Of a DNA stretch of 64,000 nt, positions 56,101-64,000 are shown in pieces; position 1 is the first letter of the stretch, and every line of letters begins with the position of its first letter. A program made the translations under genes and the position numbers. Source of the stretch: Thermaurantimonas sp046299575 (GTDB taxonomy: Bacteria; Bacteroidota; Bacteroidia; Flavobacteriales; Schleiferiaceae); contig NZ_JBKBHX010000001.1 in the NCBI RefSeq assembly GCF_046299575.1, positions 496,001 to 560,000 of the forward strand, written 5' to 3'. The notes below the pieces were generated by a model. The model saw only the letters and a list, made by a program, of their open reading frames with translations. It ran no database searches and had not been told where the DNA came from.

Positions 56101-56886
56101 ACACGGTGGTGGCCATCCTATAAAGTCTTCGAAAATCGGAAGTGGAACTGTATCGCATAGTGTGGTGAAAGACACCGGTCCAAACCACGAGCTAAAAGAA
56201 TTGGCGCCACAACTGTCCCGAACATAAAGATGATATGTAGTATTGCCGGTTAAACCGGTAATCGATATTGTAGTTCCTGTTACTGAGCCGGCTTGCTGCT
56301 GAAATCCAGATCCGGGCGCAAATCCTACCGGACCGATCTGCCACTGAGTGGTGCTGTTCTGATTGTTCTTCGTGAATGTGGCTGTAGCTGAATTAGCAGT
56401 TACATTGGAGACGGTCAGATTCGAAGGACTTAAACAACTGGGAATCTGCTCAACCTCTACGAAATCTATAAATAGATCGGTTCCCGCTCCTGATCTAGCC
56501 ACAAAGCGAATTTGTATGGTCTGACCAATCAGCGAAGAGGGAATGACAACCTGTTCTAACTGAAACTGTCCGGGAGTTTGAGACCCACTATTTGGAGTAT
56601 TAAATGCTGAACCCGCAAGTGTTTGCAGTCGGGTCCAGGTGGCAGCAGTATCGGATTTTACTTCCAGAAATAAAGAATCTGTATTTCCGCTTACAAACTG
56701 ATGAGACCAGGTGTACCGAATCCACGAAGGCTGACTTATATTGACCCTGGGCAAATTCATTACGGCTGTTACTCCCGATGGCCAACTGAAAAAATTAGCC
56801 CTTGCCAAAGTAACTCCTCCTGTCGTAAAATGCGACCAGGTCTGCGTGGAAGTACCAGTAGTACTGAATATGAAACAGGAGGGCGG
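53104..56886 (-). pseudogene. 3' part of giant T9SS modular protein, cut off by an in-frame TAG
   Basis: 1260 codons continuing in the same frame as the 457-residue upstream part after the TAG at 56889-56887. It contains three jelly-roll-like modules of about 160 residues (each with ARANF and a W/YSHQ segment), each followed by a fibronectin-III-like domain (PxNxxVxNxxxxSATxxFT), a CARDB-like region, a PKD-like domain and a type A sorting domain (KIFPNPNDGRFEF...). A TTG at 56808 could formally start a protein, but it has no signal peptide, so the piece could not be exported. Most likely an inactivated or suppressed reading frame. Confidence 0.82.
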
Positions 56887-58260
56887 CTAGGTGGTAAAAG
56901 TCTCTGCAAACGGAGTTGGAATAGGAGAACACAAGGTAGATGCAGATAACACCCCCGACCATGCAGAAACGGTAGTAGCATTACAGCGAATTCTCAGATA
57001 AATGTGATAATTCGTTCCAGGTGTAAGTCCCGTAATTGTATGCTGGGATCCGGTAAGACCTGTAATCAATGTTCCGGTACCCGGTGTAAAACCAGTTGGA
57101 CCGTATTCTATTTCGAAGGTGGCATTGGTATTTGGAGTCCATCCTATTGTGATCTGGTTTGTATCGTTTGAAAGGAGGGATGGTGCAGATGGCGCGTTGC
57201 AGTTAGGTGTCACTGTAAAAGGCCCTAACCATCCGCTTGTATCTCCCGGCGCACAGATGTTTCTTACAAAAAATGCCATTTGAACGCCTGCTGCCAGATT
57301 TGTTAAGTTATGAGAATTATTAGTGGTAGTTATTGTAGTGCCACTGCCAAGTGTGAGAGGTGCAGGGCCATATTGTAACTGATATCCTATTGATGGTGTA
57401 ACAGTCTGCCAGTTGGCTGTAACTGCATTGGATGTAACATTTGAAAAGGTAACAGAAAGAGGACCGAAACAGGTAGCAGGCGACCAGGAATATGTAAGCC
57501 CAGGTGTAGGGAGATTGGTGCTTACAAAAGGCATTGAAGCCGTATTAACTGTACCGGGAACAGCATTTGCCCAGGTAGATGACGTAGTCACATTTCTGAA
57601 ATCGAATGAGTGAAAGCCTCTCAGGCCGACCTGGGCCGTAACTCCGGTCGATGTATTAGGAGTCGAAAATGTGCCATATACAATGCTTATTTGATTGGTC
57701 GTTTCATGCAGGCGTATTTGAAAATTAATGGTATCAGCCGGATTTGATCCCGACCGTCTGTAATTTGTCCACTGTATTACACAGATCCTGTTAGGTGCAG
57801 TACCGATAGTCTGAAGTCGTATGGAAGCTGCTGCCCCATTGGCCTGAAGATTCATATTAAAACCGGCTACTGTTCCCCGTTTATTTGTTGGCGCGGAGGA
57901 GGTGTTACTAATTGAAGTGTAGCCGGTACCCTGCATATTCACAGCCTGAGCTCCGTCAGCTGAAATTCCAAACCGGATAACACCATCTGCCCTGATTCCG
58001 ATACGGTCATAGATTACCCCGCTGTACATAAAATTAAAACCTATCGGAAATCCCGGACCAGTCTCTGTAGTACCTCCGAGTAAGTTGGCTGGATCTACAA
58101 ACCTCTGGTCATCGGTTGAAGCATTACCAAGTACCGTTCCCCCGGTTATCGGCACATAGGTTCCCGCCGGATTTACTGAAAATGTATAATTGCCTATTTG
58201 TGCTCTAAGTATTCCATTGAATAAAAAAATAATGATCAAGTGAAGTAAACCCTTCTTCAT
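56887..58260 (-). CDS. 5' part of giant T9SS modular protein (truncated by amber codon)
   Basis: 457 residues then TAG. Signal peptide MKKGLLHLIIIFLFNGILRAQ, a beta-rich domain with FNFMYSGVIYDRIGIRADGVIRFG, then two fibronectin-III domains (FSNVTSNAVTANWQTV; NQITIGWTPNTNATFEIEYG). It stops at ETFTT-TAG, where the later repeats read ETFTT-W-PP, so a TGG Trp codon has become TAG. Restoring it would give about 1718 residues ending in a type IX sorting domain. Without it the product lacks the sorting domain. Confidence 0.85.
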   Translation of the reverse strand: MKKGLLHLIIIFLFNGILRAQIGNYTFSVNPAGTYVPITGGTVLGNASTDDQRFVDPANLLGGTTETGPGFPIGFNFMYSGVIYDRIGIRADGVIRFGISADGAQAVNMQGTGYTSISNTSSAPTNKRGTVAGFNMNLQANGAAASIRLQTIGTAPNRICVIQWTNYRRSGSNPADTINFQIRLHETTNQISIVYGTFSTPNTSTGVTAQVGLRGFHSFDFRNVTTSSTWANAVPGTVNTASMPFVSTNLPTPGLTYSWSPATCFGPLSVTFSNVTSNAVTANWQTVTPSIGYQLQYGPAPLTLGSGTTITTTNNSHNLTNLAAGVQMAFFVRNICAPGDTSGWLGPFTVTPNCNAPSAPSLLSNDTNQITIGWTPNTNATFEIEYGPTGFTPGTGTLITGLTGSQHTITGLTPGTNYHIYLRIRCNATTVSAWSGVLSASTLCSPIPTPFAETFTT

Positions 58261-58280
58261 AAAACATGTGATTTTAGTTA

Positions 58281-58288
58281 CAAAAATA
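58281..58288 (-). promoter_or_regulatory. -7 element for giant T9SS gene
   Basis: TATTTTTG on the minus strand matches TAnnTTTG, 21 bases upstream of the ATG at 58260. Confidence 0.42.
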
Positions 58289-58419
58289 TAATAACTTAAT
58301 TGTAAGTTAAATAAAGAAAACTGTAACTAAAATTAACGTTTTCTTAATATTAGAATGCAAGTATTAAATTTATTACGATGTTTTCTATGTTAAAGTATAT
58401 TGAAAATCTCAAACTGATT

Positions 58420-60045
58420 TTACTTAAAAAGATCATTTTCGTCTGTATCTACTTCCACAGCGCTTTCAATATTTTTAGGATTAGTCTGGTCTTCGCCTGC
58501 AGGAAGGACCTCTACATCCCGAAGCTTTCTCTGTATTGCTCTGGTGCGTGTGCCAGCTACGTCCTCGATTTGATTTAGTCCCTTTTGAATGTTGTTTTTA
58601 GCCTTATCGAGCAGCCCGCCAAACTTTTCAAATTCAGTTTTCACCTCCCGAAGTACATTCCAAACCTCACTGCTGCGTTTTTGCAATGCAAGGGTCCTAA
58701 ATCCCATTTGAAGGCTGTTGAGGATGGCCGCAAGTGTCGTAGGTCCTGCCACAGTAATCTGATATTCTGCACGGAGCTGATCTACCAGGGCAGTGCGACG
58801 AATTACCTCAGCATATATGCCTTCGAAAGGAAGAAACATAATGGCAAAGTCCGTAGTCTGTGGCGGATGTATGTATTTATCACGAATGTCTTTTGCGTTT
58901 TTACGGATAGCGTTTTCAAGATTTTTTACAGCTGAATCTATCTGGTCAGGCTGACCGCTTTCGTACGCTGCGATTAGCTGTTCGTATACATCTTTTGGAA
59001 ACTTGGCATCGATCGGTAGGTAAACTACTTCTGTTTCATTTTCAGATCTTCCGGGCATTTTCACGGCAAATTCCACGGTTTCGCGACTTCCGGGCTTTGT
59101 CGCTACGTTAGCTTCGTACTGAGAGGGCGCAAGCATCTGCTCGAGAAGCATACCCAGCTGTACTTCTCCCATGCTGCCACGTAGTTTTACATTGGAGAGC
59201 ACCTTCTTCAACCCGCCCACTTCTGAGGCAATTGTCTGCATCTCTCCGAGACCGCGCTGCACTTCATTGAGTTGCTTGCTTACGGTTTCGAAGCTTTGAC
59301 CCAGGCGTTCCCCCAGGGTTTTTTCCAGCTTTTCTTCTACAGTAGCCCGGATGTTATCCAGTTGCTTATTCGTGTAGTCGATGAGTTCCTTTTGACTTTT
59401 CTCTACCTGGGCAAGTTTTTCTTTTTGAGTTTCGCTTAGTGCATTTACACTTCTTTCGAACCGCAGCTCAAAGTCCTTAAACGAATTTCCGATGGCCTCC
59501 CTCATCTGACTGTTATCCGATTTGGCCTGCGTATTGAGCTCCTGCAACCTGGTTTCGACTTTACTTTCGATTTTTTCAAGCTGATTCTTAAGCGTAGTGA
59601 TCAGCTCATCGAGCTTTGTTTTTTGTTCAATGCCAAAGCCATTCAGCGTATCTTTTATTTCAGTTCGGTTGTCGCGATGTGCATTGTCCATATTCTGGCG
59701 AAGGTTTTCCAGTTTATCAGCCAGGGTCTGATTAATTGTATTAAAACTCGATGAAGAGAGATCTCCTATGTATTTTATGGCAGTCTGCAGTTCTGTTTTA
59801 AAGTCCCGGATGCTGTCCGATAATTCACGGCGGTTTTCAGCCAGCGATTGGTTAAGCTCCTGTCGCTGTATGGCTAAATCACTTTTTACAGATTTTTCGA
59901 GGTTAGCAATATTGCTTTCTAACAAAAGCAGTTTCTGAAAAATCTCTCTCAGCTCAGCCTTCGATCCGGTTTTGCGTAAGAGCATTGATAAGCTGGCAAT
60001 TGCCACCACTACCAGCAAGATAATTTGTATAGTTTCAGGATTCAT
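58420..60045 (-). CDS. rmuC: DNA recombination protein RmuC homolog
   Basis: 541 residues from ATG 60045. N-terminal membrane span (IQIILLVVVAIASLSMLL), a long coiled coil to about residue 270, then the RmuC nuclease-like domain with GSMGEVQLGMLLEQML, LPIDAKFPKDVYEQL and FLPFEGIYAEV. RmuC limits inversions at short repeats. The frame is open back to a GTG at 60105, but that codon overlaps the -7 element TAACTTTG, so the later ATG is used. Confidence 0.93.
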   Translation of the reverse strand: MNPETIQIILLVVVAIASLSMLLRKTGSKAELREIFQKLLLLESNIANLEKSVKSDLAIQRQELNQSLAENRRELSDSIRDFKTELQTAIKYIGDLSSSSFNTINQTLADKLENLRQNMDNAHRDNRTEIKDTLNGFGIEQKTKLDELITTLKNQLEKIESKVETRLQELNTQAKSDNSQMREAIGNSFKDFELRFERSVNALSETQKEKLAQVEKSQKELIDYTNKQLDNIRATVEEKLEKTLGERLGQSFETVSKQLNEVQRGLGEMQTIASEVGGLKKVLSNVKLRGSMGEVQLGMLLEQMLAPSQYEANVATKPGSRETVEFAVKMPGRSENETEVVYLPIDAKFPKDVYEQLIAAYESGQPDQIDSAVKNLENAIRKNAKDIRDKYIHPPQTTDFAIMFLPFEGIYAEVIRRTALVDQLRAEYQITVAGPTTLAAILNSLQMGFRTLALQKRSSEVWNVLREVKTEFEKFGGLLDKAKNNIQKGLNQIEDVAGTRTRAIQRKLRDVEVLPAGEDQTNPKNIESAVEVDTDENDLFK

Positions 60046-60104
60046 ACAAAGTGAAGGTTTGTCAATTTTTACAAGGTTTTTTGCTAAAAGCAAATTGTCA
60101 TTCA

Positions 60105-60112
60105 CAAAGTTA
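60105..60112 (-). promoter_or_regulatory. -7 element for rmuC
   Basis: TAACTTTG on the minus strand matches TAnnTTTG, about 60 bases upstream of the rmuC ATG at 60045. Confidence 0.48.
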
Positions 60113-60596
60113 ATCTCCGTTATGTGAAATATTTTTTTACTGAATTAGCCTTAACCACCTGCACAACTATACATTTAAATCCACAGGTGTGAAATAATAC
60201 TTCCAACAAATCATCGCGAAACGCATAAATCGCCTGTTGCAAATGGTCTGAAGGATTTTAACCTACTAATCCTAAATCAACGTAATATTTTTTTACTATC
60301 AGCCCGCGCAATCACATTAAGCTGTGTTTTCTGAACAAATCACTCTTTGAGACAATTGAAACACCAGCTAAAGTCATTCAACTGAACTCCCATTCAGGCA
60401 GAATCATCCATCCTGACGAAAACTATGAAAAAACATCGCTTGCAACTGAAATTTATCTACAAGGCCAAAACCGAATTTGATAATAGCGGATGCAGAAGCG
60501 TTAGTTATCCGCACCAGCGACAATAAACTTCTAAAGCCGGAAGCCTAAAGTCCAGTCTGATTGACTAATAAAGCATGATTCAACACATAGGCCAAA
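60113..60596. other. Gene-free stretch with possible decayed coding sequence
   Basis: About 480 bases between the rmuC promoter and the stop of the cyclophilin-FKBP gene. A 33-codon frame (60424-60525) and a short fragment reading ADAEALVIRTSDNKLLKPEA near 60490-60550 are the only protein-like signals; the latter loosely recalls dehydrogenase N-termini (xDADALIVRS) but has no start and stops on both sides. No terminator, promoter or RNA gene recognised. Confidence 0.35.
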
Positions 60597-61526
60597 TCAG
60601 ACCACTCTGAGCACCTGTATTTCAAAAATTAAGGCAGCATCAGGCGGTATGATGTCCTGAACACCAGCCTTTCCGTATGCAAGGGCCGAAGGCAGATACG
60701 CCAGTACATGATCGCCCTGAGCACATAGCAGCAGCAACTCGTCCCAGCCACTGATGACCTGACCTACACCAGCTTTAAGCGTAAAGGGCTGCCGGTTGAT
60801 CGATGCGTCGAAGACCCGTCCGTCTGTCAGCATACCGACGTAGTGCACAGTAACAGTGTCACCGGCGTGTATCTGTTTGCCACCTCCACGCTGCAGAAAT
60901 TTAAATCCAAGTCCTGAGGGCGTTTTTTCCATATCAGCAATCAGGGCATTGATTTCTTCCTGAGCCTTCCGGTCTTCTTCTTCTCTGCGGGCGATGAGTG
61001 CTTTCAGTTCGCGTTCATATACCTCTTCTGGCGCATATTCTTTCAGTTCATCCCCTACGCGCTCTATAGTGATACGTTCTATCACATCACCTTGCCTGAT
61101 TGCATCCACCACTTCCTGACCGCTAACGACCCGGCCAAATACCGTATGCTTGTCATCGAGCCACGGTGTTTCTTTGTGAGTGATAAAAAACTGCGACCCA
61201 TTGGTATCCGGACCCGCATTAGCCATTGAAAGTACTCCCGGGCCATCATGACGCAGATCAGGATGAAATTCATCCGGAAAATGGTAACCCGGACCTCCAC
61301 GCCCATTTCCAAGAGGGTCGCCACCCTGTATCATAAAGTCCGCAATCACCCTGTGAAAGGTGAGCCCATCGTAATATGGTTTGCCCAATGCCCGAGCCTT
61401 GTTTGGTATTCGCCCTTCGGCCAGTCCCACAAAGTTGGCTACCGTCACAGGCGCCTTTTCGTACTCCAGGTTTACAGTTATCGTACCCTTATTGGTCACA
61501 ATGTGTGCTAAAAGTTGATTGTTCAT
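60597..61526 (-). CDS. Cytosolic cyclophilin-FKBP fusion peptidyl-prolyl isomerase
   Basis: 309 residues without a signal peptide. Residues 1-165 are a cyclophilin (FHRVIADFMIQGGDP, NGSQFFITHKETPWLD, HTVFGRV), followed by a charged helical linker (EEVYERELKALIARREEEDRK) and an FKBP domain (VTVHYVGMLTDGRVFDAS, QVISGWDELLLLC, IPPDAALIFEIQVL). Such dual immunophilins (CFBP order: cyclophilin first) are known from a few bacteria. A lipoprotein paralog lies 327 bases upstream. Confidence 0.95.
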   Translation of the reverse strand: MNNQLLAHIVTNKGTITVNLEYEKAPVTVANFVGLAEGRIPNKARALGKPYYDGLTFHRVIADFMIQGGDPLGNGRGGPGYHFPDEFHPDLRHDGPGVLSMANAGPDTNGSQFFITHKETPWLDDKHTVFGRVVSGQEVVDAIRQGDVIERITIERVGDELKEYAPEEVYERELKALIARREEEDRKAQEEINALIADMEKTPSGLGFKFLQRGGGKQIHAGDTVTVHYVGMLTDGRVFDASINRQPFTLKAGVGQVISGWDELLLLCAQGDHVLAYLPSALAYGKAGVQDIIPPDAALIFEIQVLRVV

Positions 61527-61596
61527 TGTCAGAAATTAAAGAAATTCTTAGGTTTAAGTCGAGTTTTTCGTTAAAGTTTAATTTTTAGTTTTATTA

Positions 61597-61845
61597 GGGC
61601 GCCTGTCCGTCGTACCCTTAGCGGGTCCTCCGGCCACCGGTCTTCGGCTGCTACGCGCCTTGCGGTCAGGCGTGTAGCTACGGCCGTCCGGGTCTGCAGA
61701 GCCAGCCCCGTACAGCTCTTGCTCCACATGCCTGCCAGCTGCGGCTTGTAATCCGCCTACGCCCTGGCGCATAAAGGCCGGTGGGGTGAGCCTCCAAGTC
61801 GGCCCACCCCACCGGCCACACTTCGGTGCATGCTCGCAATCAGCG
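61597..61845. repeat. GC-rich structured intergenic element
   Basis: About 250 bases between two isomerase genes with strikingly higher G+C (41 of 60 bases in 61681-61740 by my count). It contains a 13-bp perfect inverted repeat GGCCGGTGGGGTG / CACCCCACCGGCC (61776-61788, 61805-61817), extendable to 16 of 17 pairs around an 8-base loop; a CAC-TTCG-GTG tetraloop hairpin (61819-61828); and a long-range CGCCTG/CAGGCG pair (61600-61605, 61667-61672). It looks like a dispersed repeat or structured RNA, not a gene. The rest of the gap, 61527-61596, is AT-rich and featureless. Confidence 0.6.
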
Positions 61846-61853
61846 TGAGCCAA

Positions 61854-62873
61854 TTATTCTACAGACAGCACCTCCACATCGAAAATCAAGTCGGCATTCG
61901 GCGGAATTACACCACCAGCACCTCGCTCGCCATAGCCCAGATGAGGCGGTATCAACAAGCGCACTTTGGTGCCTGGGCCAAACATCTGAAGCGCCTCGTC
62001 CCAGCCTTTAATCACCTGACCCATGCCCACCTGAAAACGGAACGGCTGACCTCTGTCAAGCGAAGAGTCGATCTTGCGGCCATCAGCAAGTGTGAGGGTA
62101 TAATGACATGTCACAAACTGCCCCTGCTTGGCCGGCTTGCCGGTGCCCTCCTGGGTAATGATGTAGGCCAATCCACTTGGCGTGCTTTGCGCTGCGCGCT
62201 TCAGGCTTTCGAAAGCCTCCCTTGCTTTACGGGCTTCCATCTCCAGCTTCTCCTTCAGGGCCTTGCGTGCAGTTTCGAAGGTCTTGGCCGGATCGTAGTT
62301 TTTCAATTCCTTTCCGACGCGCAAAATCTTTACTTCGATCATTTCATCGCCCTGCTGAATGGCGTTTACCACCTCCTGCCCTTCCACTACGCGGCCAAAT
62401 ACGGTATGACGACCGTCGAGCCAGGGAGTTTCCTTATGGGTGATAAAAAATTGAGAACCATTTGTGTTCGGACCAGCATTGGCCATCGAGAGTACGCCCG
62501 GCCCATCGTGTTTCAATTCAGCCACAATCTCATCTTCAAACTGGTAACCAGGCCCTCCGGAACCATTGCCGCTGGGGTCACCCCCTTGAATCATAAAATC
62601 GGCAATCACGCGGTGAAACTTCAAACCGTTGTAAAAAGGTGTGCCTTTCGGCTTTGCGGTGTTCTCGATTTTGCCTTCGGCCAGGCCTGCAAAGTTGGCC
62701 ACAGTCATAGGTGTCTTGTCGTGATATAGCCTTAGCAGAATGTCGCCCTTGGTTGTTTTGATGATGGCGTAGAGTCCATCTTCGAGCTTTGGCGTCTTGC
62801 CATTCACTTTCGGCTGACTGTTGCACGAAATGCCCAGCATCAGCAGGGCAAAGAGTACAGCTGTTTTTCTCAT
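61854..62873 (-). CDS. Lipoprotein cyclophilin-FKBP fusion peptidyl-prolyl isomerase
   Basis: 339 residues, lipobox GISC (Cys17). Cyclophilin domain (FHRVIADFMIQGGDP, NGSQFFITHKETPWLDG) about 35-190, a charged helical linker (EKLEMEARKAREAFESLKRA), then FKBP (VTCHYTLTLADGRKIDSS, QVIKGWDEALQMF, IPPNADLIFDVEVL). Acts in the periplasm or envelope, whereas its downstream paralog is cytosolic. 6 bases after the GldI-like lipoprotein gene. Confidence 0.95.
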   Translation of the reverse strand: MRKTAVLFALLMLGISCNSQPKVNGKTPKLEDGLYAIIKTTKGDILLRLYHDKTPMTVANFAGLAEGKIENTAKPKGTPFYNGLKFHRVIADFMIQGGDPSGNGSGGPGYQFEDEIVAELKHDGPGVLSMANAGPNTNGSQFFITHKETPWLDGRHTVFGRVVEGQEVVNAIQQGDEMIEVKILRVGKELKNYDPAKTFETARKALKEKLEMEARKAREAFESLKRAAQSTPSGLAYIITQEGTGKPAKQGQFVTCHYTLTLADGRKIDSSLDRGQPFRFQVGMGQVIKGWDEALQMFGPGTKVRLLIPPHLGYGERGAGGVIPPNADLIFDVEVLSVE

Positions 62874-62879
62874 CGGGAT

Positions 62880-63422
62880 TTATTGTTGGGTTTGGATTTT
62901 TTCGATCTTTATAGAATACACTATCGGTTGACGCATCCCCACTTCGTCGAGATCGCCTGCCAAACCGAAGGCCAAATACGAAGGCAGTACCATCTGTACG
63001 CTATCACCAGGGCTAAAGAGTTTCAGCATCTCATGTAATCCAATTTCAGCATCTTCGCGGTCAATGCGCAGTGTGCGCCGGGTAGGAGCCTCTTCATAAA
63101 GGCGCTTGCCGTTAAGCAGTTCCATTACCGAGCGAAACACCACCACATCGCCCTCTTTAGGCTTTATCGATTGACCGCCTTTTTTCAGCACGCGATAGTA
63201 CACACCGTTGGAATGCACGGTGTACTCCCACTTGCGGTCTTTCACGTAGGCCTCAATGGCTTGATTTTCCGCCTTTAGGTATTTGCGGTTCATTTCGATC
63301 AACTGTTCGCGATCGATGTTTTGATGGGGATCGTCCAAAGCGTTTTGGGCTTCTTTGTTGCGCTGGCCGCACGAAAAGGCAAGCATCACTGCTGCCATAA
63401 GAGCAAGGTGTTTCATTACCAT
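62880..63422 (-). CDS. FKBP-type peptidyl-prolyl isomerase lipoprotein (GldI-like)
   Basis: 180 residues from ATG 63422 (MVMKHLAL; ATG 63416 is also possible). Lipobox AFSC. After a helical segment (REQLIEMNRKYLKAENQAIEAY) comes an FKBP fold: GVYYRVLKKGG, DVVVFRSVMELLNGKRLY, EMLKLFSPGDSVQMVLPSYLAFG. The architecture resembles gliding-motility lipoprotein GldI. A longer frame reaches 63503, but the -7 element TATCTTTG at 63439-63432 excludes it. Confidence 0.85.
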   Translation of the reverse strand: MVMKHLALMAAVMLAFSCGQRNKEAQNALDDPHQNIDREQLIEMNRKYLKAENQAIEAYVKDRKWEYTVHSNGVYYRVLKKGGQSIKPKEGDVVVFRSVMELLNGKRLYEEAPTRRTLRIDREDAEIGLHEMLKLFSPGDSVQMVLPSYLAFGLAGDLDEVGMRQPIVYSIKIEKIQTQQ

Positions 63423-63431
63423 ATTACTCGG

Positions 63432-63439
63432 CAAAGATA
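63432..63439 (-). promoter_or_regulatory. -7 element for isomerase operon
   Basis: TATCTTTG on the minus strand matches TAnnTTTG, 9-15 bases before the two candidate ATGs, so the leader would be very short. Confidence 0.38.
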
Positions 63440-63503
63440 ATGGCCTACTCCTCAATGAGATTGTATGCTTTCCTTTGCAGCTTGTTAATATCAAACTGGC
63501 CAA

Positions 63504-64000
63504 ATGCCCAAAAAGAAGCTAAAAAAATTTGCTGAAAACCGAACATACCCCCACTACACCGAAGTGTGGCGCCATACAACCGACCTGGACGACTACCCCC
63601 TACGTGGACGCTGGGCTACCGACTTCTTTCACAACGATAAGCCCCTCGTTCTCGAACTCGGTTGCGGCAAAGGCCATTACACCATCGGTCTGGCTCGACG
63701 ATTTCCCGACAAAAACTTTCTCGGCATTGATGTAAAGGGTGCCCGCATTAACAGCGGCTGCCGAATCGTAGCCAGCGAAGGCATCACCAATGCCGGCTTC
63801 CTACGCGCCGAAATCGAACTCATTGATCAAATCTTTGCCCCTTGCGAGGTATCCGAAATTTGGATCACCTTTCCCGATCCTCAGATCAAACACCGCAGAG
63901 CAAAGCATCGCCTTACCCACCCCGACTTCCTGAAGCTCTACAAACACATACTCAGGCCAGATGGCGAAGTGCATCTGAAGACCGATAGCGAATTCCTCCA
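63504..64000 (+). CDS. trmB: tRNA (guanine-46-N7)-methyltransferase (3' end outside window)
   Basis: Read by hand from ATG 63504; open to the window edge (165 codons). It begins MPKKKLKKFAENRTYPHY, has the SAM site LVLELGCGKGHYTIGLA, then FLGIDVKGARI, and the TrmB signature IWITFPDPQIKHRRAKHRLTHP (a split of the family's FPDPWPKKRHxKRR region). Methylates G46 in the tRNA variable loop. About 60 more codons are expected beyond the window. Confidence 0.93.
   Translation, partial: MPKKKLKKFAENRTYPHYTEVWRHTTDLDDYPLRGRWATDFFHNDKPLVLELGCGKGHYTIGLARRFPDKNFLGIDVKGARINSGCRIVASEGITNAGFLRAEIELIDQIFAPCEVSEIWITFPDPQIKHRRAKHRLTHPDFLKLYKHILRPDGEVHLKTDSEFL

Noticed and set aside
56806..56808. TTG as a genuine start for the 3' part of the giant T9SS gene
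   Set aside because: Upstream codons continue the same repeat module in frame up to the TAG, and no signal peptide or ribosome-binding context is seen.
53104..56886. Tandem DNA repeats in the giant T9SS gene
   Set aside because: The repeated modules are diverged protein domains, not near-identical DNA copies.
61578..61853. 91-codon open frame on the minus strand across the GC-rich island
   Set aside because: Composition-driven frame with no recognisable motif, Arg/Gly/Pro-rich, lying over strong inverted repeats.
61830..62729. 299-codon open frame on the plus strand
   Set aside because: Antisense to a clear cyclophilin-FKBP gene; the translation shows no family features.
1..64000. tRNA, rRNA, CRISPR, insertion sequence or prophage
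   Set aside because: No cloverleaf, spacer-repeat pattern, transposase, integrase or terminal repeats were seen on either strand.

Overview
The window comes from a member of the Bacteroidota. Evidence: five secreted proteins end in a Por/type IX secretion (T9SS) type A sorting domain (the YPNP-type C-terminus), there is a SusC/SusD pair, families largely confined to the phylum are present (DUF4270, DUF5777, GldI-like lipoprotein), and many genes are preceded by the phylum's -7 promoter element TAnnTTTG. Base composition is AT-rich except for one GC-rich intergenic island near 61.6-61.85 kb. I see no rRNA, tRNA, CRISPR array, transposase, integrase or phage gene. Order or genus cannot be fixed from the sequence alone.

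Layout. 1-3.7 kb: an Omp85/BamA-like gene running off the left edge and ung (both minus), then a divergent operon of a 41-residue lipoprotein, a putative barrel protein and lipA. 3.7-7.6 kb: a large T9SS Asp-box protein and a short-chain dehydrogenase. 7.6-9.9 kb (minus): panC-panD-flippase-like membrane protein. 10-14 kb (plus): a half-size GT5 glycogen-synthase-like protein, a DUF4270 lipoprotein and glmS. 14.3-17.8 kb: an arginine-decarboxylase-like PLP enzyme and a T9SS Omp28-like protein. 17.9-20.8 kb (minus): a secreted GH13 alpha-amylase. 20.9-22.4 kb: an unusual pyruvate-kinase-like protein. 22.4-25.6 kb (minus): tig-clpP-clpX. 25.8-33.8 kb (plus): a barrel/SPOR-like protein, two amidohydrolases, a GT2 glycosyltransferase and a biotin-dependent carboxylase beta subunit. 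34.2-36.6 kb (minus): hmgA and hppD for tyrosine/homogentisate breakdown. 36.8-38.1 kb: a secreted peptidase S51 (cyanophycinase-like). 38.3-40.6 kb (minus): feoA-feoB. 40.8-44.1 kb (minus): menA-menC plus an Asp-box protein. 44.1-46.7 kb (minus): an OB-fold protein, YceI, DUF5777 barrel and cytochrome c lipoprotein operon. 47-52.8 kb (minus): susC-susD and two surface proteins. 53.1-58.3 kb (minus): a giant T9SS modular protein broken by one in-frame TAG. 58.4-60 kb: rmuC. 60.6-63.4 kb (minus): three peptidyl-prolyl isomerases, two of them cyclophilin-FKBP fusions. 63.5 kb to the end: the start of trmB (plus).

Links between regions. The secreted GH13 amylase and the SusCD locus 32 kb away carry nearly the same inverted repeat (TAGTGTAW-N3-WTACACWW) over or next to their promoters, which suggests one alpha-glucan regulon. 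The feoA promoter is embedded in copies of a TTTAGACTTATT element typical in layout of a metal-dependent repressor site. Two genes without a complete conventional reading frame in view (the Omp85-like gene at 1-1129 and trmB at 63504-64000) were read directly from the bases, as was the 41-residue lipoprotein at 1894-2019.
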